NCBI GenBank assembly: GCA_964019135.1
Contig: OZ025258.1
Location: forward strand, 34,355,202 to 34,419,201
Source of the DNA: Arenicola marina
Taxonomy: Eukaryota > Annelida > Polychaeta > Arenicolidae
Reading direction: 5' to 3'
Length of the DNA stretch: 64,000 bases
Made by a program: the position numbers and the translations under genes. Under the pieces are notes generated by a model. The model did no database searches, was not told where the DNA came from, and was given only the letters and a program-made list of their open reading frames with translations. Of the stretch, positions 55,515-64,000 are shown piece by piece (within the stretch, counting starts at the first letter, position 1; every line of letters starts with the position of its first letter).

Positions 55515-58500
55515 GCAACCCTTACCCGACCCTGTGTCATTGTCTTGGGAGGTTTATTGGGCAGCCTTCACCCGACCCTGTGTCATTGTCTTGGGAGGTT
55601 TATTGGGCAGCCTTCACCCCACCCTGTGTCATTGTCTCGGGAGGTTTATTGGGCAACCCTCACCCCACCCTGTGTCATTGTCTCGGGAGGTTTATTGGGC
55701 AGCCTTCACCCCACCCTGTGTCATTGTCTCGGGAGGTTTATTGGGCAGCCTTCACCCGACCCTGTGTCATTGTCTTGGGAGGTTTATTGGGCAGCCTTCA
55801 CCCCACCCTGTGTCATTGTCTCGGGAGGTTTATTGGGCAACCCTCACCCCACCCTGTGTCATTGTCTCGGGAGGTTTATTGGGCAGCCTTCACCCCACCC
55901 TGTGTCATTGTCTCGGGAGGTTTATTGGGCAACCTTCACCCCACCCTGTGTCATTGTCTCGGGAGGTTTATTGGGCAGCCTTCACCCCACCCTGTGTCAT
56001 TATCTCGGGAGGTTTATTGGGCAGCCTTCACCCCACCCTGTGTCATTGTCTCGGGAGGTTTATTGGGCAACGTTCACCCCACTCTGTGTCATTGTCTCGG
56101 GAGGTTTATTGGGCAACATTCACCCCACCCTGTGTCATTGTCTTGGGAGGTTTATTGGGCAACCTTCACCCCACCCTGTGTCATTGTCTTGGGAGGTTTA
56201 TTGGACAACCTTCACCCCACTCTGTGTCATTGTCTCGGGAGGTTTATTGGGCAACCTTCACCCCACTCTGTGTCATTGTCTCGGGAGGTTTATTGGGCAA
56301 CCCTCACCACCCTGTGTCATTGTCTCGGGAGGTTTATTGGGCAACCTTCACCCCACTCTGTGTCATTGTCTCGGGAGGTTTATTGGACAACCTTCACCCC
56401 ACTCTGTGTCATTGTCTCGGGAGGTTTATTGGGCAACCCTCACCACCCTGTGTCATTGTCTCGGGAGGTTTATTGGGCAGCCTTCACCCCACTCTGTGTC
56501 ATTGTCTCGGGAGGTTTATTGGGCAACCCTCACCACCCTGTGTCATTGTCTCGGGAGGTTTATTGGGCAGCCTTCACCCCACTCTGTGTCATTGTCTCGG
56601 GAGGTTTATTGGGCAACCTTCACCCCACCCTGTGTCATTGTCTCGGGAGGTTTATTGGGCAACCTTCACCCCACTCTGTGTCATTGTCTCGGGAGGTTTA
56701 TTGGGCAACCCTCACCACCCTGTGTCATTGTCTCGGGAGGTTTATTGGGCAACCCTCACCCCACCCTGTGTCATTGTCTCCGCAGGTTTATTGGGCAGCC
56801 TTCATCCCACCCTGTGTCATTGTCTCGGGAGGTTTATTGGGCAGCCTTCACCCCACCCTGTGTCATTGTCTCGGGAGGTTTATTGGGCAGCCTTCACCCC
56901 ACCCTGTGTCATTGTCTCGGGAGGTTTATTGGGCAGCCTTCACCCCACTCTGTGTCATTGTCTCGGGAGGTTTATTGGGCAACCCTCACCACCCTGTGTC
57001 ATTGTCTCGGGAGGTTTATTGGGCAACATTCACCCCACCCTGTGTCATTGTCTCGGGAGGTTTATTGGGCAGCCTTCATCCCACCCTGTGTCATTGTCTC
57101 GGGAGGTTTATTGGGCAGCCTTCACCCCACCCTGTGTCATTGTCTCGGGAGGTTTATTGGGCAACCTTCACCCCACCCTGTGTCATTGTCTTGGGAGGTT
57201 TATTGGACAACCTTCACCCCACTCTGTGTCATTGTCTCGGGAGGTTTATTGGGCAGCCTTCACCCCACCCTGTGTCATTGTCTCGGGAGGTTTATTGGGC
57301 AGCCTTCACCCCACCCTGTGTCATTGTCTCGGGAGGTTTATTGGGCAGCCTTCACCCCACTCTGTGTCATTGTCTCGGGAGGTTTATTGGGCAGCCTTCA
57401 TCCCACCCTGTGTCATTGTCTCGGGAGGTTTATTGGGCAACATTCACCCCACCCTGTGTCATTGTCTCGGGAGGTTTATTGGGCAGCCTTCATCCCACCC
57501 TGTGTCATTGTCTCGGGAGGTTTATTGGGCAGCCTTCACCCCACCCTGTGTCATTGTCTCGGGAGATTTATTGGGCAACCTTCACCCCACCCTGTGTCAT
57601 TGTCTTGGGAGGTTCATTGGACAACCTTCACCCCACTCTGTGTCATTGTCTCGGGAGGTTTATTGGGCAGCCTTCACCCCACCCTGTGTCATTGCCTCGG
57701 GAGGTTTATTGGGCAGCCTTCACCCCACCCTGTGTCATTGTCTCGGGAGGTTTATTGGGCAGCCTTCACCCCACCCTGTGTCATTGCCTCGGGAGGTTTA
57801 TTGGGCAGCCTTCACCCCACTCTGTGTCATTGTCTCGGGAGGTTTATTGGGCAGCCTTCACCCCACCCTGTGTCATTGTCTCGGGAGGTTTATTGGGCAG
57901 CATTCACCCCACCCTGTGTCATTGTCTCGGGAGGTTTATTGGGCAGCCTTCATCCCACCCTGTGTCATTGTCTCGGGAGGTTTATTGGGCAGCCTTCACC
58001 CCACCCTGTGTCATTGTCTCGGGAGGTTTATTGGGCAACATTCACCCCACCCTGTGTCATTGTCTTGGGAGGTTTATTGGGCAACCTTCACCCCACTCTG
58101 TGTCATTGTCTCGGGAGGTTTATTGGGCAACCCTCACCACCCTGTGTCATTGTCTCCGGAGGTTTATTGGGCAACATTCACCCCACCCTGTGTCATTGTC
58201 TCGGGAGGTTTATTGGGCAGCCTTCATCCCACCCTGTGTCATTGTCTCGGGAGGTTTATTGGGCAGCCTTCATCCCACCCTGTGTCATTGTCTCGGGAGG
58301 TTTATTGGGCAACCTTCACCCCACCCTGTGTCATTGTCTTGGGAGGTTTATTGGACAACCTTCACCCCACTCTGTGTCATTGTCTCGGGAGGTTTATTGG
58401 GCAGCCTTCACCCCACCCTGTGTCATTGTCTCGGGAGGTTTATTGGGCAGCCTTCACCCCACCCTGTGTCATTGTCTCGGGAGGTTTATTGGGCAGCCTT

Positions 58501-61500
58501 CACCCCACTCTGTGTCATTGTCTCGGGAGGTTTATTGGGCAGCCTTCATCCCACCCTGTGTCATTGTCTCGGGAGGTTTATTGGGCAACATTCACCCCAC
58601 CCTGTGTCATTGTCTCGGGAGGTTTATTGGGCAGCCTTCATCCCACCCTGTGTCATTGTCTCGGGAGGTTTATTGGGCAGCCTTCACCCCACCCTGTGTC
58701 ATTGTCTCGGGAGGTTTATTGGGCAACCTTCACCCCACCCTGTGTCATTGTCTTGGGAGGTTTATTGGACAACCTTCACCCCACTCTGTGTCATTGTCTC
58801 GGGAGGTTTATTGGGCAACCCTCACCACCCTGTGTCATTGTCTCGGGAGGTTTATTGGGCAGCCTTCACCCCACCCTGTGTCATTGTCTCGGGAGGTCTA
58901 TTGGGCAGCCTTCACCCCACCCTGTGTCATTGTCTCGGGAGGTTTATTGGGCAGCCTTCACCCCACTCTGTGTCATTGTCTCGGGAGGTTTATTGGGCAG
59001 CCTTCACCCCACCCTGTGTCATTGTCTCGGGAGGTTTATTGGGCAGCCTTCATCCCACCCTGTGTCATTGTCTCGGGAGGTTTATTGGGCAGCCTTCACC
59101 CCACCCTGTGTCATTGTCTCGGGAGGTTTATTGGGCAACATTCACCCCACCCTGTGTCATTGTCTCGGGAGGTTTATTGGGCAACCTTCACCCCAACCTG
59201 TGTCATTGTCTTGGGAGGTATATTGGACAACCTTCACCCCACTCTGTGTCATTGTCTCGGGAGGTTTATTGGGCAACCCTCACCACCCTGTGTCATTGTC
59301 TCGGGAGGTTTATTGGGCAACCTTCACCCCACTCTGTGTCATTGTCTCGGGAGGTTTATTGGGCAACCCTCACCACCCTGTGTCATTGTCTCGGGAGGTT
59401 TATTGGGCAGCCTTCACCCCACTCTGTGTCATTGTCTCGGGAGGTTTATTGGGCAACCTTCACCCCACCCTGTGTCATTGTCTCGGGAGGTTTATTGGGC
59501 AACCTTCACCCCACTCTGTGTCATTGTCTCGGGAGGTTTATTGGGCAACCCTCACCACCCTGTGTCATTGTCTCGGGAGGTTTATTGGGCAACCCTCACC
59601 CCACCCTGTGTCATTGTCTCCGCAGGTTTATTGGGCAGCCTTCATCCCACCCTGTGTCATTGTCTCGGGAGGTTTATTGGGCAGCCTTCACCCCACCCTG
59701 TGTCATTGTCTCGGGAGGTTTATTGGGCAGCCTTCACCCCACCCTGTGTCATTGTCTCGGGAGGTTTATTGGGCAACCTTCACCCCACTCTGTGTCATTG
59801 TCTCGGGAGGTTTATTGGGCAACCCTCACCACCCTGTGTCATTGTCTCGGGAGGTTTATTGGGCAACCTTCACCCCACTCTGTGTCATTGTCTCGGGAGG
59901 TTTATTGGGCAGCCTTCACCCCACCCTGTGTCATTGTCTCAGGAGGTTTATTGGGCAACCTTCACCCCACTCTGTGTCATTGTCTCGGGAGGTTTATTGG
60001 GCAACCTTCACCCCACTCTGTGTCATTGTCTCGGGAGGTTTATTGGGCAACCCTCACCACCCTGTGTCATTGTCTCGGGAGGTTTATTGGGCAACATTCA
60101 CCCCACCCTGTGTCATTGTCTCGGGAGGTTTATTGGGCAGCCTTCATCCCACCCTGTGTCATTGTCTCGGGAGGTTTATTGGGCAGCCTTCACCCCACCC
60201 TGTGTCATTGTCTCGGGAGGTTTATTGGGCAACCTTCACCCCACCCTGTGTCATTGTCTTGGGAGGTTTATTGGACAACCTTCACCCCACTCTGTGTCAT
60301 TGTCTCGGGAGGTTTATTGGGCAGCCTTCACCCTACCCTGTGTCATTGTCTCGGGAGGTTTATTGGGCAGCCTTCACCCCACCCTGTGTCATTGTCTCGG
60401 GAGGTTTATTGGGCAGCCTTCACCCCACTCTGTGTCATTGTCTCGGGAGGTTTATTGGGCAGCCTTCATCCCACCCTGTGTCATTGTCTCGGGAGGTTTA
60501 TTGGGCAACATTCACCCCACCCTGTGTCATTGTCTCGGGAGGTGTATTGGGCAGCCTTCATCCCACCCTGTGTCATTGTCTCGGGAGGTTTATTGGGCAG
60601 CCTTCACCCCACCCTGTGTCATTGTCTCGGGAGGTTTATTGGGCAACCTTCACCCCACCCTGTGTCATTGTCTTGGGAGGTTTATTGGACAACCTTCACC
60701 CCACTCTGTGTCATTGTCTCGGGAGGTTTATTGGGCAGCCTTCACCCCACCCTGTGTCATTGTCTCGGGAGGTTTATTGGGCAACCTTCACCCCACCCTG
60801 TGTCATTGTCTCGGGAGGTTTATTGGGCAGCCTTCACCCCACCCTGTGTCATTGTCTCGGGAGGTTTATTGGGCAGCCTTCACCCCACTCTGTGTCATTG
60901 TCTCGGGAGGTTTATTGGGCAGCCTTCACCCCACCCTGTGTCATTGTCTCGGGAGGTTTATTGGGCAGCCTTCACCCCACCCTGTGTCATTGTCTCGGGA
61001 GGTTTATTGGGCAGCCTTCATCCCACCCTGTGTCATTGTCTCGGGAGGTTTATTGGGCAGCCTTCACCCCACCCTGTGTCATTGTCTCGGGAGGTTTATT
61101 GGGCAACATTCACCCCACCCTGTGTCATTGTCTTGGGAGGTTTATTGGGCAACCTTCACCCCACCCTGTGTCATTGTCTTGGGAGGTTTATTGGACAACC
61201 TTCACCCCACTCTGTGTCATTGTCTCGGGAGGTTTATTGGGCAACCCTCACCACCCTGTGTCATTGTCTCGGGAGGTTTATTGGGCAGCCTTCACCCCAC
61301 TCTGTGTCATTTTCTCGGGAGGTTTATTGGGTAACCTTCACCCCACCCTGTGTCATTGTCTCGGGAGGTTTATTGGGCAACCTTCACCCCACTCTGTGTC
61401 ATTGTCTCGGGAGGTTTATTGGGCAACCCTCACCACCCTGTGTCATTGTCTCGGGAGGTTTATTGGGCAACCCTCACCCCACCCTGTGTCATTGTCTCCG

Positions 61501-62883
61501 CAGGTTTATTGGGCAGCCTTCATCCCACCCTGTGTCATTGTCTCGGGAGGTTTATTGGGCAGCCTTCACCCCACCCTGTGTCATTGTCTCGGGAGGTTTA
61601 TTGGGCAGCCTTCACCCCACCCTGTGTCATTGTCTCGGGAGGTTTATTGGGCAACCTTCACCCCACTCTGTGTCATTGTCTCGGGAGGTTTATTGGGCAA
61701 CCCTCAGCACCCTGTGTCATTGTCTCGGGAGGTTTATTGGGCAACCTTCACCCCACTCTGTGTCATTGTCTCGGGAGGTTTATTGGGCAGCCTTCACCCC
61801 ACCCTGTGTCATTGTCTCAGGAGGTTTATTGGGCAACCTTCACCCCACTCTGTGTCATTGTCTCGGGAGGTTTATTGGGCAACCTTCACCCCACTCTGTG
61901 TCATTGTCTCGGGAGGTTTATTGGGCAACCTTCACCCCACTCTGTGTCATTGTCTCGGGAGGTTTATTGGGCAACCTTCACCCCACCCTGTGTCATTGTC
62001 TCGGGAGGTTTATTGGGCAACCTTCACCCCACCCTGTGTCATTGTCTCGGGAGGTTTATTGGGCAACCTTCACCCCACTCTGTGTCATTGTCTCGGGAGG
62101 TTTATTGGGCAACCTTCACCCCACCCTGTGTCATTGTCTCGGGAGGTTTATTGGGCAACCTTCACCCCACCCTGTGTCATTGTCTCCGCAGGTTTATTGG
62201 GCAACCCTCACCCCACCCTGTGTCATTGTCTCGGCAGGTTTATTGGGCAACCCTCACCCCACCCTGTGTCATTGTCTCGGCAGGTTTATTGGGCAGCCTT
62301 CACCCCACCCTGTGTCATTGTCTCAGGAGGTTTATTGGGCAACCTTCACCCCACCCTGTGTCATTGTCTCGGCAGGTTTATTGGGCAGCCTTCATCCCAC
62401 CCTGTGTCATTGTCTCGGCAGGTTTATTGGGCAACATTCATCCCACCCTGTGTCATTGTCTCAGGAGGTTTATTGGGCAACACTCACCCCACCCTGTGTC
62501 ATTGTCTCGGCAGGTTTATTGGGCAACCCTCACCCCACCCTGTGTCATTGTCTCGGCAGGTTTATTGGGCAACATTCACCCCACCCTGTGTCATTGTCTC
62601 AGGAGGTTTATTGGGCAACCTTCACCCCACCCTGTGTCATTGTCTCGGCAGGTTTATTGGGCAGCCTGCATCCCACCCTGTGTCATTGTCTCGGGAGGTT
62701 TATTGGGCAACATTCATCCCACCCTGTGTCATTGTCTCGGGAGGTTTATTGGGCAACATTCACCCCACCCTGTGTCATTGTCTCGGGAGGTTTATTGGGC
62801 AACCTTCACCCCACCCTGTGTCATTGTCTCGGCAGGTTTATTGGGCAGCCTTCACCCCACCCTGTGTCATTGTCTCGGCAGGT
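55515..62883. repeat. 46-bp satellite array, about 160 units
   Basis: Core GGTTTATTGGGCAGCCTTCA then CCCCACCCTGTGTCATTGTCTCGGGA split by small variants: CAGCC/CAACC/CAACA, CCCTG/CTCTG, TTGGG/TCGGG, and a 3-bp-shorter form (TCACCACCCTG). Blocks with CTCCGCAGG recur near 56751, 59590 and 61460. Towards the right end CTCGGCAGG and CTCAGGAGG forms take over. No forward stops in any frame, so three overlapping frames of 1,946-2,492 codons result. Each pyrimidine-rich CAG/GG border resembles a 3' splice site. Confidence 0.97.
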
Positions 62884-63478
62884 CTTTAATTGGCCCCATG
62901 TAGCCTCTATGTGCGCACAAATGGCACCAAAAATCATCTCGAAGTGCTCGATCGCCACTGCATGCAGAAAACAAACCCACTTTTGACATCGATACCTGCA
63001 CCTGCACGGTAAGCGAATTCCATGTAAACCGCTGACATCGCGGGTTACCCGACATCATAGTGACTAACTTCAAGCGTCTTGAAGAAACAAATAAGCCTAC
63101 AACCGGAGGGGATGGCATGGCGAAAAAAACACACTAAGCGTGTGGGGAGAGACAAGGGATGGGGGTGGTCAATAAGGGTAAGGCTGGGCGATGAGGGAGC
63201 GGGGAGGGAGCGTTAAGGGGCCACACTCTCCCAATCCCTGCCAGGTAGCATTTCAGGGAACCGGATGACGCATTCGCACTACTACCGAGAATCTCTCCCA
63301 CGCATGCTGCGACATCGGCACAATAGCCCTGGAGATGTAGGTCGCGAAGGAATCAAGTGGACCACAGGGACAGTCGGCAAAAACTCCAGAACTCCAGCGA
63401 GGTATTTAAGACCGCGCCGTACGTGGTGGCTGGTAAACAACGTGCTGTGCTTAACCTGGGACGTCGTCATCGGATACC
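62884..63478 (+). promoter_or_regulatory. Promoter region of the downstream gene
   Basis: Single-copy DNA between the satellite and the first exon of the next gene. A TATA-like GGTATTTAAGACC lies at about 63400-63412, about 70 bp before the ATG at 63479, which places a transcription start near 63430-63440 with a short 5' UTR. No other gene seen; the + frame from 63265 crosses this box and is rejected. Confidence 0.4.
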
Positions 63479-63557
63479 ATGCGTACTGCCAGTATTCTCC
63501 TTGCCTTCGTGGCCGTCGCAGTCCTTGTCACAACCGCTACACGCCGAGAGGCATCGG
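63479..63557 (+). CDS. First exon of an unidentified secreted or membrane protein (partial)
   Basis: The ATG opens MRTASILLAFVAVAVLVTTA then TRREAS, a textbook signal peptide: basic Arg2, a core of about 14 hydrophobic residues, and likely cleavage after TTA. The strong donor ATCGG|GTAAGC ends the exon in phase 1. A TATA-like box stands about 70 bp upstream. The rest of the gene lies beyond 64000, since no downstream exon is evident in 63558-64000, so the family cannot be named. Confidence 0.6.
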
Positions 63558-64000
63558 GTAAGCTTTAAATATTCTTTATTCATCAACTTAGCAAGGCTCT
63601 TAATTTAATTTAGCCTTTTTAAAAAAATTGTTTTTTTATTATAATGCTCTTTTATATGTAATATTATACTCATTTTTGAGATATTTCCTGCAAAACATTT
63701 TAGTTCTGACTGGACTGACCCCCCCCCCCCCTCAAGGGCCCTAAAAGTTAACTTGACACTCAGATTTTGCAAAACATGTGTTTTGGATTGACAACTGATA
63801 GGATGGAGGAATATATATCATATGAGCGTTTTTTGTTTCAGGTTTACTTGTAGGTACCCGTTTAACTTAAACCCCGCTCGATAGAACGTTCTTTATTCTC
63901 AGGTGTAGCAAATTGAACAAAACAAGTGGAAACGCGAACCGTAATCGCTCAACATCGCACATTTGTCTATAATGGACTGATTTTTGTATGTTCTACCTTC
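63558..64000 (+). other. Intron 1 of the downstream gene (partial)
   Basis: AT-rich with a poly-C run near 63720. No acceptor followed by a coding block that I would support. Confidence 0.4.

Noticed and set aside
55453-62986. Three overlapping + strand frames of 1,946-2,492 codons
   Set aside because: They are the same 46-bp array read in three frames; periodicity without stops explains them, and no protein feature, start context or splice link supports a gene.
63265-63561. 98-codon + strand frame before the signal-peptide exon
   Set aside because: It crosses the TATA-like box and overlaps the better-supported first exon in another frame.

Overview
The window is invertebrate nuclear DNA. 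It has intron-rich genes with GT-AG introns, tRNA-derived SINEs, short inverted-repeat transposons and an extreme load of tandem repeats: by eye about half of the 64 kb is minisatellite. My best guess is a cephalochordate (amphioxus, Branchiostoma). This rests on the gene style and on recalling that minisatellites spanning exon-intron borders ('mirage' minisatellites) were described at an amphioxus Adh locus. No species is proven here.

Three host genes are supported. (1) SIAE, sialate O-acetylesterase, lies on the + strand at 417-19637 in ten exons. All splice phases fit and give a complete 572-residue protein. (2) B3GLCT, the beta-1,3-glucosyltransferase that extends O-fucose on thrombospondin repeats, lies on the - strand from 42202 down to 25511 in fourteen exons and gives about 485 residues. 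The last twelve exons are secure; the first two are probable. (3) A signal-peptide first exon of an unidentified secreted or membrane protein starts at 63479 on the + strand, behind a TATA-like box, and runs out of the window. SIAE and B3GLCT are convergent, and both act on glycans of the secretory pathway.

Layout: 1-19637 SIAE, with large arrays in introns 3, 4, 5, 7 and 9; 19638-25510 intergenic, with tRNA-like repeats, a 27-bp array, a G-rich degenerate array and AT-rich DNA; 25511-42202 B3GLCT, whose last intron is a 5.8-kb 48-bp array; 42.0-45.1 kb upstream DNA with MITE-like inverted repeats; 45144-55057 a roughly 9.9-kb unit made of a 26-bp satellite between two inverted arms of about 400 bp; 55515-62883 a 46-bp satellite; 62884-64000 promoter and first exon of gene 3.

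The most striking observation is that six of the repeat arrays are built from the 3' end of a coding exon. In five cases each repeat unit carries the exon end plus its 5' splice site (SIAE exons 5 and 7; B3GLCT exons 4, 12 and 13). In the sixth it carries the end of the B3GLCT coding sequence with its stop codon. The arrays always extend downstream, into the intron or 3' flank, and place tens to over a hundred decoy splice donors in the same transcript. In B3GLCT exon 13 the unit is 48 bp and in frame, so use of the first decoy donors would add 16-residue repeats to the enzyme.

The very long open frames in the arrays (up to about 2,490 codons) are products of repeat periodicity and are not called as genes.
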